Below are positions 1-8,295 of a stretch of 64,000 bases of DNA, one piece after another. Position 1 is the stretch's first letter. Each line of letters starts with the position of its first letter. The notes under the pieces are model-generated. The model saw only the letters and a program-made list of their open reading frames with translations, ran no database searches and had not been told where the DNA came from. Made by a program: the position numbers and the translations under genes. This DNA is from Bradyrhizobium sp. URHD0069 (lineage in GTDB: Bacteria > Pseudomonadota > Alphaproteobacteria > Rhizobiales > Xanthobacteraceae), in the NCBI RefSeq assembly GCF_000701345.1, contig NZ_JNIJ01000017.1, positions 62,001 to 126,000 of the forward strand. Direction: 5' to 3'.

Positions 1-468
1 TTGTAGGCCGACACGCCCAGGTCTTCGAACATCGAGGCCGTTCTCAGCACGCTGCCGCGATTGCCGAAATCGACCGATGGGAATGTTATCTCGAGCTCCG
101 GAATGCGGCTGCTGCCGAGCGCCTTCCGAAAGAACTCGCGATGGGCAATCTCGTGACCTTTGACATCGCTCAGCACCGAACGCTCGTATCGAGTCATGCC
201 CGAATACGGCGATGCCATGACGGCCGTGTAGAACGCGGCTTCAAGTTGCTCGAGCGCATATGCATAGTTCAGCAGCGCGATGTCGCCGGTGCCGAGGTCG
301 ACCACACCGTTTTTGGCAAGTGCTTCCGTGAGTCGAAGCGACAGCGGGTCAAAGCCGAACGCAGCAGCCCCCGGCCAGCGTGGCCCCCGCCCAATTCAGT
401 ACGGTCCGCCGCGATCGGTCGCATACATCCGCCCCCTCTCGTCGAGCTAACGAAGTTGCTCTCTCCAC
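1..468 (-). pseudogene. Tat-exported ferritin-like protein (Ferritin_2 type), frameshifted and cut by the window edge
   Basis: Read leftward, a GTG start follows GGAGG with a 6-base spacer. The first frame gives a twin-arginine leader (RSRRTVLNWAGATLAG). The reading then has to change frame in a run of five C (plus strand, 368-372) to continue as AAAFGFDPLSLRL and the ferritin-like part (ALLNYAYALEQLEAAFYTAV, later GHEIAHREFF). These Glu/His-rich helices are typical of the PF13668 Ferritin_2 family, usually exported di-iron-type proteins of unknown substrate. Removing one base from the C run restores a continuous protein, so this is either a real frameshift or a homopolymer error. The C-terminal part lies outside the window. 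Confidence 0.7.
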
Positions 469-581
469 GGGATTCCTCCAACTCTGGCGTCGGCCGACCC
501 ACCCGAGGCTGAGTGCCACAGCACAGCGGCCTTAAACGCATACTGCGAATTAGTTGGAGGATGTCGCCGCCGCCGGATAAA

Positions 582-614
582 GGGAAATGCCCTGTGACTA
601 TCTATCCGATAACC
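582..614 (-). promoter_or_regulatory. two-part motif upstream of the ferritin-like gene
   Basis: In the direction of the ferritin-like gene this reads GGTTATCGGATAGATAGTC, then GGGCATTTCCC, about 110-145 bases before the start codon. Parts of both blocks recur in front of other genes in the 9-23 kb zone (15973, 17492, 14036). It is a candidate promoter or operator; no known factor is assigned. Confidence 0.35.
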
Positions 615-697
615 ATTTATCATAGACCTTAATTCGGGCGCGATCGCATCGCGGCGGCCTTGCCTGCTGCGGCTGCCGTGGCCACCTCGCCGTATCT

Positions 698-1654
698 TCA
701 ATCGGAGTTCTGTCCATCACCCTCAGATTCTGCCGGGACGTATCCATGCACTTGGCGAAAGGCACGGAGAAAGCTGCTGCAGCTCCTATAACCGACCGCC
801 CGCGCGATCTGCTCAACTGAAAATGTCCTCGCGGCGAGCATATCGGCTGCACGCTTCATCCGCATTTGCCGGAGCGCGACCATTGGCGAACATCCGATTG
901 CGCGCGCAAAGCGCGCCATGAATGCGGATCGGCTCAAGCCGGCCTTCTGCGCCAAGGCCATGACAGAGTGATCGGCCGATGGTCGCGCCACCATATCGGC
1001 GAACGCAAGAGCGATTTGACGGTCACTCAGGATAGAAAAGCGTTCCAGCCAAACGCTGGTCGAATTCAGACTCCGACGGACGAGCGTGACGAGCACCTGC
1101 TTCAGGATGGCGGTCGTTATCGCCCGCATTCCAACCTGCCGGCCGCTGATTTCTGCCAACGCAGCCTGCAACTTTGACCCCAGTTCATCGGCGGGTTCGA
1201 AGCGCTCGACAATCGGCGTGGAAAGGCCTGCAAAGAGGTCGATCGACGAGCCGTAGGTGGCGCGAAAGTACCCGCAGATCAGCATGACCATCGGGTCGAC
1301 GTCCCCGGCGACGAATCGCTGGACACGATCGCCGAAGCGCGGATCCCATTGCGCTTCCACCACATTCACTGTCGTGGCCGCTGTGCGGTCATCGACCTCG
1401 ATGTGAAACGGCTTCTTGGCCGGTGTGATCACAAGGGTGTGAGGCACCAGAGGAAATGCGGAGAAACCACCCACGACCATTCGTCCGGTCCCGGAAAGAT
1501 TGTAGTGGATAGCCGGCGCGTCCGCGCTCCCGAATGACAGGCGCCAACCTGGACTGACCAAACACTCGACGAGCCCAATGACGTCGACATCCAAGGTTGC
1601 CATCAGCACATCGAGATCGGACCGAGGCAATGCAAGATTTGGACGATCGGACAT
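698..1654 (-). CDS. AraC-family transcriptional regulator with N-terminal cupin-type domain
   Basis: Protein of 318 residues. The N-terminal half (about residues 10-180) is a cupin-like ligand domain of the AraC_binding/Cupin_6 type (LVSPGWRLSFG, AIHYNLSGTG). The C-terminal 100 residues form the double helix-turn-helix of AraC proteins (MALAQKAGLSRSAFMARFAR; second helix pair IARAVGYRSCSSFLRAFRQ). Such proteins often control a neighbouring oxidoreductase or detoxification gene; here the closest neighbour is the ferritin-like gene on the same strand. The ATG at 1654 with a GAAAGA site is preferred over a TTG 17 codons upstream. The ligand is unknown. Confidence 0.85.
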   Translation of the reverse strand: MSDRPNLALPRSDLDVLMATLDVDVIGLVECLVSPGWRLSFGSADAPAIHYNLSGTGRMVVGGFSAFPLVPHTLVITPAKKPFHIEVDDRTAATTVNVVEAQWDPRFGDRVQRFVAGDVDPMVMLICGYFRATYGSSIDLFAGLSTPIVERFEPADELGSKLQAALAEISGRQVGMRAITTAILKQVLVTLVRRSLNSTSVWLERFSILSDRQIALAFADMVARPSADHSVMALAQKAGLSRSAFMARFARAIGCSPMVALRQMRMKRAADMLAARTFSVEQIARAVGYRSCSSFLRAFRQVHGYVPAESEGDGQNSD

Positions 1655-2194
1655 GTCTTTCGGACCCTCGGATTGAGCTGGTGTCCTAGTCTTGGGACAG
1701 GACAACGCGGTCGATGGGGAGCGCAGTCATCGCGCGATGGTGCACTCAGAATTGCAAATCTTGGTACTGCTTTATGGCTAGGACGGTGCGCATCTGCTCG
1801 CCATGACCAGCGGCCTGGCGGAAGCTGGGAATCTCTTTGACGAGCGTGAGCGTACCGCGCTTGCCGCGGCCCTCATTCCAACCGTCCAGAACTGAGACCT
1901 TAGGAGATCCTAAATGAGCAAAAAACACCTGATGAAAAGATGGCCAAGCTGATCCCGATGCAAACCCTGACATTTATTGCTGGTCTCGCCTAGGATGTTC
2001 TACGCAACAGCGACGTTAATAGGAAACAGCGTCGGTGAGAACACTTTCCGCTAGACGCGGGTCGACAATTCCGAGCCGGCGCACAATCTCTGTTTCCGCG
2101 GAAGCTCCGCGACAAACCGCTTGACCATCGCCCCTGCCTACTATGGCAACGAACTGGAACGGTCCGAACCACGGCAAATCTTTCGAGGATGAGT
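1655..2194. other. intergenic region, no recognisable gene
   Basis: About 540 bases between the AraC and LysR genes. Short open frames exist on the minus strand (1746-1973 and 2016-2246), but neither resembles a family I recognise and neither has a convincing ribosome binding site. The region should hold the promoters of both regulators; I cannot point to clear -35/-10 boxes. Confidence 0.4.
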
Positions 2195-3235
2195 ATGCAG
2201 CTGCAGTTTTATCAGGTGCGATATTTCTTAGCCCTAGCAAGGACACTCAATTTTACGCGGGCTGCGGAGCAATGCAATGTGACGCAGCCGGCGCTGACAA
2301 AGGCGGTACAAAAGCTGGAGCAAGAACTCGGTGGCGCGTTGATTCACCGTGAACGTCACCTCACCCAGCTCACTGAGCTGGGCAAGATGATTTTGCCCAC
2401 GCTGGAGAAAATATTTGCCGCCGCTGAGGCGGTACGGCTTCAGGCGCGAGGCTATCAAAAGAAGACAATCGCCCCGCTCAAGATCGGGCTGGTGCCGTCA
2501 GTCTCCGCCGCACTCATCACGGAATTGCTTTTGGAGCTCGCCAGGATCATCCCTGACCTTCGAGTCGATCTGCGCGAGGCGGATGCCAACGGGCTCGTTG
2601 CGATGCTTTTGGATGGCGAGATCAATGCCGCACTCGTCGGTGACGCCGTGGAGCTACCTGAGCGTATCGACCGCTGGCCGCTGTTCGAGGAGCGGTACGT
2701 GCTCGTCCTGTCTCGGAAACATCCGATGGCGAGGCAAACCGTTATCCCGCTCCAAGACTTGCATGAGGCGGTATTTCTCGAAAGGGTCGGATGCGACGTC
2801 GCAGGCCGATTCAAGCAGGCTTGTTTTGCCGACCATCCAGGCCCTAAAGTTGTGCACAGGAGCGCTCAGGAAAGGCATCTTCAGCAAATGGCATCCGCCG
2901 GTTTTGGGGCCATCCTGGCGCCAGAGCACGCTCCCAGGCTGCCGTCGCTCGCCGCTATTCCAATTGAGGGCGACCCCGTCCGGCGCGAGGTGCAGCTTTT
3001 GGCCGTGGCGGGGAGGCAGTATTCGCCGGCGCTTGACGCCTTTATCAAGGTTGCTCGTGTTCGCGACTGGACGAGTGCGCTGGACAAACTCCGCCGCGCA
3101 TCTGCCCCTGCCTCGAACAAGGACAATGTTCGCAAGGCTGACGCACAAGGTGCAGGCTCCTTGATCCAAATCACGGGCCCAGGTCTCGCCTCCTCATGCC
3201 CGAGCTTGTCACGGGCATCCAACCGTCGTTGCTGA
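2195..3235 (+). CDS. LysR-family transcriptional regulator
   Basis: About 346 residues. The N-terminal winged helix-turn-helix is classic (YFLALARTLNFTRAAEQC, then VTQPALTKAVQKLEQELGG). Residues about 90-290 form the LysR substrate-binding fold, with LKIGLVPSVSAALI opening the first lobe and EERYVLVLSRKHPMA in the second. The two lobes resemble the OxyR/CynR-like branch, but I see no certain sensing cysteine pair. The ATG at 2195 has GAGG eight bases upstream; an in-frame ATG two codons earlier is too close to it. The C-terminal about 30 residues extend past the usual end of the family. The likely target is the convergent redoxin gene or itself; this is inference. Confidence 0.85.
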   Translation: MQLQFYQVRYFLALARTLNFTRAAEQCNVTQPALTKAVQKLEQELGGALIHRERHLTQLTELGKMILPTLEKIFAAAEAVRLQARGYQKKTIAPLKIGLVPSVSAALITELLLELARIIPDLRVDLREADANGLVAMLLDGEINAALVGDAVELPERIDRWPLFEERYVLVLSRKHPMARQTVIPLQDLHEAVFLERVGCDVAGRFKQACFADHPGPKVVHRSAQERHLQQMASAGFGAILAPEHAPRLPSLAAIPIEGDPVRREVQLLAVAGRQYSPALDAFIKVARVRDWTSALDKLRRASAPASNKDNVRKADAQGAGSLIQITGPGLASSCPSLSRASNRRC

Positions 3236-3338
3236 AGTGACGCGAAGTCGTGGATGGCCGGGACAAGTCAGGTCATGACGCAGTTGCAGTCGCCACGCGT
3301 AGCCTCTTGAATTGACTCGTCTCATTTTCGGTCAGACT

Positions 3339-4025
3339 CTAAGGGCGAGGCTTAGGCTCATCCAATTCGGACAGGGCAGCAAGCACGGTTTCGGTCGTCG
3401 CTCCCGTAATGGAGTCCGGCCCGACACACGCTCGACGGATGATCCCTCGTTGGTCGAGGACATAGGTGGCCGGCATTGGCAACATCCAAAAGGAGAAGCC
3501 ATGGGGAGCGGAGAGATCAAGGCCGCGCTGCAAGAGACGGCTCTTTATCTCCGCCGGCACCACGGACACCAGGCCGAACGAAAGGCTCACCCCAAGATCT
3601 AGGTCGGAGAGGATTTCCAGATCCAGTCGGTGATCGCGTTTGAAATTGCGTGGCAAGTCTCCAGTCTCGGGCGTTATGGCAATTGCTCTGGCGCCGGCAG
3701 CGCGGATACTAGGGGTGGCCCCGTGAAGAGCGCGTAGTCCAGCTGCGCACAATGGGGACCAAGTCCCGTAAACGAAGGTGACGATCAACGGTGCAGTTTG
3801 TCGCAATTCCAAAGATGAAACGAGCTTTCCATTTGCCTCGGGGAGAAGGAAATCGGGGGCAGGTTCGTTCGCCTTCAGGGCGCCGTCAGGAACGCCCGCC
3901 TCTCGCAGCCATGATGAAAGCAGCCGGTCGGTTTGGATGTCCAGCGTGCGAAAGCCGCTCAAGGTCTCCGCGGAGGCTTCGATCGGCGTACTGACCGGGC
4001 GCCCCTTCGAAACTTCGTCGTCCAT
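3339..4025 (-). CDS. peroxiredoxin-like (AhpC/TSA-type) thioredoxin-fold protein with altered active site
   Basis: A 228-residue protein with an N-terminal helical extension of about 50 residues followed by a redoxin fold (EPAPDFLLPEANGKLVSSLE, then beta strand LIVTFVYGTW). The active-site segment reads TWSPLCAAGLRAL, where peroxiredoxin-like relatives usually have W-C-P-F/Y-C, so the first cysteine is Ser and only the second remains. Later segments (AIAITPETGD, ILSDLDLGVSLSFGL, ATYVLDQRGIIRRA) fit the family. The start ATG lies close to a C-rich stretch without a strong ribosome site. It is likely a thiol peroxidase-like or disulfide-linked protein; activity is uncertain because of the Cys change. 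Confidence 0.75.
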   Translation of the reverse strand: MDDEVSKGRPVSTPIEASAETLSGFRTLDIQTDRLLSSWLREAGVPDGALKANEPAPDFLLPEANGKLVSSLELRQTAPLIVTFVYGTWSPLCAAGLRALHGATPSIRAAGARAIAITPETGDLPRNFKRDHRLDLEILSDLDLGVSLSFGLVSVVPAEIKSRLLQRGLDLSAPHGFSFWMLPMPATYVLDQRGIIRRACVGPDSITGATTETVLAALSELDEPKPRP

Positions 4026-4599
4026 TCTAGTTCTCCCCCCCCAACGGTGCCCCTCGCGGTCACCTGTCCGCGTATGTTTCTTGCATGGTGACCGTGCGTT
4101 CTGGAAAACGAAAATTCAACTTTGGAATGGTAGTCGTTGACGAATAATCGTTAGGAATAGTCGGCGGCCCCAAATATTGCGATGTGCCGCGGGGCAAACG
4201 AAGCACTAGGCGCCCCTTCCGTAGAGGAGGCCGCGACCGATGACTCTTATAGTCACCGCGCCCGTGCTCCCGCATACCGAGCGACAGGATGAGGCGGCAA
4301 AAGCCAACCATGGAGCGGGACGAACTGGTACGCCATGACTATCCTCCGAACCGACGTCCATCGGGAAGTTCACGGCGAATAATTTCGAGCGAAGACGATA
4401 GGCGTCGTAGCAAAGATGAAACGGTATCGTGAAGTCGGACTGAATTCGTAGGAGCTCGAATGCGGTAAGTCCAGACATTGCTCAGTCGTTTTCCCGAGTC
4501 TGCGGCTGTCCGTTCGCGCCCTCTGTTCCAGCCGGCAACGCCGCGTGTCAGGCACGTGCTCTTTTGGCGTTACGTCAACCGCCAACCTGGTCGGCGCGA
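4026..4599. other. intergenic region between redoxin and DUF1003 remnant
   Basis: About 570 bases with no supported gene. Around 4131-4175 there are two partial direct repeats (GGAATGGTAGTCGTT and GGAATAGTCGG) about 110 bases upstream of the redoxin start, which may be regulatory. Open frames here have poor composition and match nothing I know. Confidence 0.35.
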
Positions 4600-4909
4600 T
4601 GAGGGGCTGGGACCCCTACCCGTTCATTCTTCTCAATCTCGCGCTTTCGTTCCAGGCGGCCTACGCCGCGCCAGTCATCATGATGAGCCAAACCGGCAGC
4701 AGGAAATCGATCGCAAGGCCGCGGAGAACGACTACCGGATCAACGTGAAGGCGGAGCTCGAGATAGAGTTGCTGCATGAGAAGATCGACCAACTGCGCGA
4801 GCGCGAAGTCCTGAAGCTAACGGAGGCCGTCAGGATGCTGACCGAGTTGCTGGAGCAGTCGGCGTCGGGTGCACGCGAGTCCGATGCGGAAGGCGGACGG
4901 CCGTCATAA
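4600..4909 (+). pseudogene. C-terminal remnant of a DUF1003 membrane protein, truncated and frameshifted
   Basis: The segment GWDPYPFILLNLALSFQAAY AAPVIMMSQ is the second transmembrane helix of the DUF1003 family. The family continuation (NRQQEIDRKAAENDYRINVK, AELEIELLHEKIDQLRE, then a coiled coil) is present but in another frame; adding one A in the run at about 4690 would join them. The N-terminal half of the family, including the first membrane helix, is missing. It is therefore a truncated remnant even if the frameshift is a sequencing error. Family function is unknown. Confidence 0.75.
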
Positions 4910-5060
4910 CGCGCGGTTATCGACTTCATGGCGTGACGTCATTTCCCATTCGCCGCGCGGAACTCCATACTTCGACGGTACCTTGCTCATCCAGCGCACA
5001 ACAACTTAGCGTATTGTGCGGGACGACGCTCCTTTCACCCGCCGACGGAGGAAATCCGCC

Positions 5061-5666
5061 ATGGTCACTCGCGGTTTCACAGGCCGCCAATCCGGATCAG
5101 AACTATCGGACCGGATTCCCCCGGGACAGCACCTCGTCGACAATTTCCCGGTACTTACGGCCGGCCCCACGCCGCGGATCGAGCCCGCGGACTGGACTTT
5201 CACGCTGAAGGTGGGACCTCGTCCGGTCAAAGCGTGGAGCTGGTCGGAGTTCAACGCGCTCCCACGAACCAGGATGACGCGAGACATCCACTGCGTGACC
5301 TCGTGGTCGAAGCTCAACACCGCCTGGGAGGGCGTGGCCGTCGACGACATCCTCGCCGACGCTGACCTTAGCGCACCCACTCCGTTTGCGCTCGCGCATT
5401 GCTACGACGGGTACTTCACCAACGTGCCGCTCGCGGACCTCGCGACGGGGAAGGCGATGGTCGCGCTCAACTACGAAGGCCAGCCGCTCCCGCGCGACCA
5501 CGGGGGGCCGGCGCGCCTGCTCGTGCCGCATCTCTACTTCTGGAAGTCGGCGAAGTGGGTGAACGGGCTTCAGTTCACGGAGCGTGACGAGGCCGGCTTC
5601 TGGGAGCTGCGCGGGTACCACATATACGGCGATCCGTGGCGTGAGCAGCGGTATACGAATGACTGA
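5061..5666 (+). CDS. sulfite oxidase-like molybdopterin-dependent oxidoreductase
   Basis: A 201-residue protein with the oxidoreductase molybdopterin-binding fold of the sulfite oxidase/YedY group. The catalytic cysteine context is TRDIHCVTSWSKLNTAWEGV, the expected Mo-ligating Cys. Other family blocks are DWTFTLKVGPRPVKAWSW, AHCYDGYFTN, LPRDHGGPARLLVPHLYFWK and SAKWVNGLQF. There is no signal peptide, so it is probably cytoplasmic. The ATG at 5061 follows GGAGG. The next gene, a flavin reductase, overlaps its stop by 8 bases, so the pair is probably a two-component system in which the reductase passes electrons from NAD(P)H. The substrate is unknown; sulfoxides are a possibility by analogy. 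Confidence 0.88.
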   Translation: MVTRGFTGRQSGSELSDRIPPGQHLVDNFPVLTAGPTPRIEPADWTFTLKVGPRPVKAWSWSEFNALPRTRMTRDIHCVTSWSKLNTAWEGVAVDDILADADLSAPTPFALAHCYDGYFTNVPLADLATGKAMVALNYEGQPLPRDHGGPARLLVPHLYFWKSAKWVNGLQFTERDEAGFWELRGYHIYGDPWREQRYTND

Positions 5667-6405
5667 CGCGTCCGCCGCAGCCGCGCGTTGGCAGAGCTGC
5701 GCGATTCTCGAGGTCGTGGCGAGAACGCCGGCTATCAAGAGCTTCTTTGTCCGCCTCTCCGAAACGTTCGACTACACGGCCGGACAGCACGTTGACGTGC
5801 GGCTGACTGCGCCCAACGGCTACACTGCCATGCGCAGCTACTCGATCGCCTCGGCCCCGAGCGATTCCAAGGTGATCGAGCTGGCGATCGAGCGCCTCGC
5901 GGACGGCGAGGTCTCCCCGTTCTTCCACGACGTCGCCCAAGCAGGCGACACGATCGAGCTTCGCGGGCCGCTTGGCGGACACTTTCTCTGGCCGGGGCCT
6001 TCCAACAAACCAGTGCTCTTGATCGGCGCCGGCTCCGGCGTCGTGCCGCTCATGGCCATGATCCGGTATCGGAAGGCCAGCGGCGAGCCAATGCCTGTTG
6101 CGCTGTTGCTCTCCTCCAGGACCTGGGGTGACGTGCTGTTCAGGGACGAGCTCCTCGAGCTCGAGAGGTCGCTACCCGATTTCGCGCTCGCCTTGGCGCT
6201 GACACGCGAGCCGGCGACGCGCCGCACCGACTTCAGCAGGCGGATCGACGCCAGGATGGTCGCTGACGTCGCGGCGCGGCTGCCTGTGTCCCCCGGCTGC
6301 GCCTTCGTGTGCGGGTCGAACGCCTTCGTCGACATCGCGGCGGACACGGCGCTCGCTTTGGGACTGAAAGCGAGGGCGATCAAGACCGAACGCTACGGCG
6401 CTTGA
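5659..6405 (+). CDS. ferredoxin-NADP reductase-type FAD/NAD(P)-binding oxidoreductase
   Basis: 248 residues. The N-terminal FAD-binding barrel carries the R-x-Y-S/T-I motif (RSYSIAS) and the following GPLGGHFLW loop. The NAD(P)-binding half begins at LLIGAGSGVVPLMAMIR and ends with CGSNAFVDIAAD and IKTERYG, the C-terminal signature of this stand-alone reductase group. There is no 2Fe-2S domain. The start overlaps the end of the molybdopterin oxidoreductase gene, indicating translational coupling and a shared role as its electron donor. A hairpin just after the stop probably ends the operon. Confidence 0.88.
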   Translation: MTDASAAAARWQSCAILEVVARTPAIKSFFVRLSETFDYTAGQHVDVRLTAPNGYTAMRSYSIASAPSDSKVIELAIERLADGEVSPFFHDVAQAGDTIELRGPLGGHFLWPGPSNKPVLLIGAGSGVVPLMAMIRYRKASGEPMPVALLLSSRTWGDVLFRDELLELERSLPDFALALALTREPATRRTDFSRRIDARMVADVAARLPVSPGCAFVCGSNAFVDIAADTALALGLKARAIKTERYGA

Positions 6406-6414
6406 GAGACGATC

Positions 6415-6440
6415 CCTCTCGCTTTGCGAGAGGATAGTTT
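6415..6440 (+). terminator. hairpin terminator after the oxidoreductase pair
   Basis: CCTCTCGC-TTT-GCGAGAGG forms an 8-bp stem with a 3-base loop, followed by ATAGTTTT. It starts ten bases after the reductase stop codon, consistent with a rho-independent terminator. Confidence 0.6.
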
Positions 6441-6533
6441 TCGCAAACGCCAGATTATCCGCGCGGCCTGCGGCAATTACGGTCGCGTTGAATGCAAGAA
6501 CACGCAACGGTGAATGAAACGGGAGCCACGCGG

Positions 6534-6611
6534 ATGCTGTCCAAGACGATCGTTGTCGACGGCTTGAAGGTCTTCTGCCGGGAAGGCGGCACGCCTGGCC
6601 GGGGCACTTAG
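6534..6611 (+). pseudogene. 25-codon remnant resembling an alpha/beta hydrolase N-terminus
   Basis: The frame reads MLSKTIVVDGLKVFCREGG then stops after 25 codons. The pattern VDG-hydrophobic-x-hydrophobic-x-REGG matches the beginning of epoxide-hydrolase-like alpha/beta hydrolases, just before the first HG loop. The rest of the gene is absent. It is short, so the assignment is tentative; it fits the general decay of this zone. Confidence 0.35.
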
Positions 6612-6658
6612 ACATCGAGATCGACTACGTGCCATCATTCTAGGAGCTGGATACGACC

Positions 6659-7345
6659 ATGTTTTCAGTGATTTTCGAAGTCCTTCCCAATAAAGAGAAC
6701 TGGGATGACTACCTCGACAGCGCCGAGATGCTGCGCCCCGAGCTGGAGCAGGTCGAGGGCTTCGTCGACAGCATCCGCTACAAGAGCCTGACCCGCGAGG
6801 GCTGGATCCTTTCGCTTTCGAACTGGCGGGACGAAAAGTCGCTCGTCCGCTGGCGCACCCGCATGCGCCATCACGAGGTCCAGCAGAAGGGCCGCGACGA
6901 AATCCTCGCAGACTACCACCTGCGCGTCGGCCAGATCACTGCGGACAATCAGGTGCCCGCGGGATACGCCCTCACGGAGCAGCGGCTCGACGAGACCGAA
7001 GTCGGCGAGGGAACGACGGTCACGCTGATCAACGCGACTCACCCGGCGGAGTGGAAGCAGACCAACAACCCGTACGACTGCGCCGAGTGGCTCGGCCTGA
7101 ACCCGTGGGCCGCCGACAGCACGTCCTGGGACATCTTCGACGCCCTGCTCACGCCCGGCGACCTGATTCTGCTCATATCCTGGAAGGACGCCGCTGCAGC
7201 GCAGGCCTACGAGGAAGCTTCCGCGCCGAATGACAAGGCGAGGGTCCGGAGAGTGCGGATCGTGCGCGACTACGGGAAATACGACCGTCGCGAGGCGCCT
7301 CAGTACTACGCAGACGCCAAGGGCGGCGAGACCCTCCACGCCTGA
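6659..7345 (+). CDS. antibiotic biosynthesis monooxygenase (ABM) domain protein, two-domain form
   Basis: 228 residues built from two ferredoxin-like ABM-type halves. The first runs from MFSVIFEVLPNKENWDDYLD to about residue 110 (GFVDSIRYKSL, SLSNWRDEKSLVRWR, RHHEVQQKGR). The second begins near VTLINATHPAEW and includes LLTPGDLILLISWKD and RVRRVRIVRDYGKYDRR. The trailing RDYG-x-YDR pattern is common in the stand-alone ABM proteins of soil proteobacteria. Such proteins are cofactor-free oxygenases or heme-degrading enzymes; the substrate cannot be inferred here. It follows a ribosome site upstream of the ATG and lies alone between decayed genes. Confidence 0.8.
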   Translation: MFSVIFEVLPNKENWDDYLDSAEMLRPELEQVEGFVDSIRYKSLTREGWILSLSNWRDEKSLVRWRTRMRHHEVQQKGRDEILADYHLRVGQITADNQVPAGYALTEQRLDETEVGEGTTVTLINATHPAEWKQTNNPYDCAEWLGLNPWAADSTSWDIFDALLTPGDLILLISWKDAAAAQAYEEASAPNDKARVRRVRIVRDYGKYDRREAPQYYADAKGGETLHA

Positions 7346-7472
7346 CACTCCGTCGGGAAGGGCCGGCCTGCTGCGAGTTCGACCTGCGTTCGCCCAGGCA
7401 CGAGCCGTGGAGGAGACAGGGTCGATCTCGCGAAGCGGCAGTGACGACACACGATCAAGGAGACCCGCCGAA

Positions 7473-7754
7473 ATGACGAGCGCGGTGGACGAGCGAGGCG
7501 TCGAGGCGTCGCCGAAATTCCGGGTTCTGCTGACGGCGTCGCTCGTCTCGTCCCTCATCATGTTCGGCTCGAACATCGTAGCGGTCTCGCTGCCTTCGAT
7601 TGGGCGGTCGCTCGAAGCGTCCTTCGCTGACGTCCAGTGGGTGATCAGCGCTTACGTGCTCATCCTCATCAGCGAGCGTGAGACTGCGCCGATGCGCGCG
7701 GAGGCTCCCGCAAAGATGGCGTGTAAACTGATCGACTGCCGCGACCCGCTCTGA
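7473..7754 (+). pseudogene. N-terminal fragment of an MFS (DHA2/EmrB-QacA-type) transporter
   Basis: After a cytoplasmic leader the frame gives RVLLTASLVSSLIMFGSNIV and AVSLPSIGRSLEASFADVQW VISAYVL. These are the first helix, the first loop and the start of helix 2 of 14-helix MFS exporters, including the A-L-P-x-I pattern and the QWVI-x-AYVL motif. The match ends abruptly after ILISE at about 7680; the remaining codons to the stop have no membrane character. A C-terminal piece of the same kind of transporter lies on the same strand at 9638. Confidence 0.75.
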
Positions 7755-7797
7755 CGGGCCAGCCAAAAGCCCTGTCAAAATCTGAAAGGAAAGCACG

Positions 7798-8295
7798 ATG
7801 ACGAATTCGAACGACGATGGCGCTCCCCGCCCACAGGCTGTGGTGGCCAGCGATCTTGACGGCGCCGGCACGCTCAACGGCCGTGCCGGCACATCGGAGT
7901 TCTCGATCGGCGGCCCCGACGGCAGGGGCGGCGCGGAGGCGGGGGCGAACCCCTACGAGCTGCTGAGCGCTTCGCTCGCCGCGTGCACGGCGATGACGAT
8001 ACGGCTGCAGGCGCGAAGGCGGAAATTTCCGCTTTCCCGCGTCGAGGTAGCTGTGTCGTACCACCATGGCGCGGATGGCGGCCGCGACTCCTTCGAGCGC
8101 TCCATCAGGCTCGAAGGAAACCTTGGCGACGAGGAGCGCGCCCAACTGATGCAGGCCGCGAACATGTGTCCCGTCGGGCGGACGCTCGGCCTCAGCGCCG
8201 ACATCCGCACGAACGACAATGTCAGCGTCGGGCGGGCGGCAAGCTATGACGACGACTTGAGCGAGCTTCCGATCCCGAACATCGACCCCGACTAG
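7798..8295 (+). CDS. OsmC/Ohr-family peroxiredoxin
   Basis: 165 residues of the OsmC-like fold. The two redox cysteines are present: SASLAACTAMTIRLQARRR in the central helix and NMCPVGRTLG near the C-terminus. The GGAEAGANPYELL segment before the first Cys is typical of the OsmC subgroup. Such enzymes reduce organic hydroperoxides using lipoyl or other thiol donors in the cytoplasm. An AAAGGAAAG site precedes the ATG. Its stop overlaps the convergent DUF488 gene by four bases. Confidence 0.88.
   Translation: MTNSNDDGAPRPQAVVASDLDGAGTLNGRAGTSEFSIGGPDGRGGAEAGANPYELLSASLAACTAMTIRLQARRRKFPLSRVEVAVSYHHGADGGRDSFERSIRLEGNLGDEERAQLMQAANMCPVGRTLGLSADIRTNDNVSVGRAASYDDDLSELPIPNIDPD

Noticed and set aside
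1746..2246. Two minus-strand frames between the AraC and LysR genes
   Set aside because: No family similarity, no ribosome site, and one overlaps the LysR start region as a shadow.
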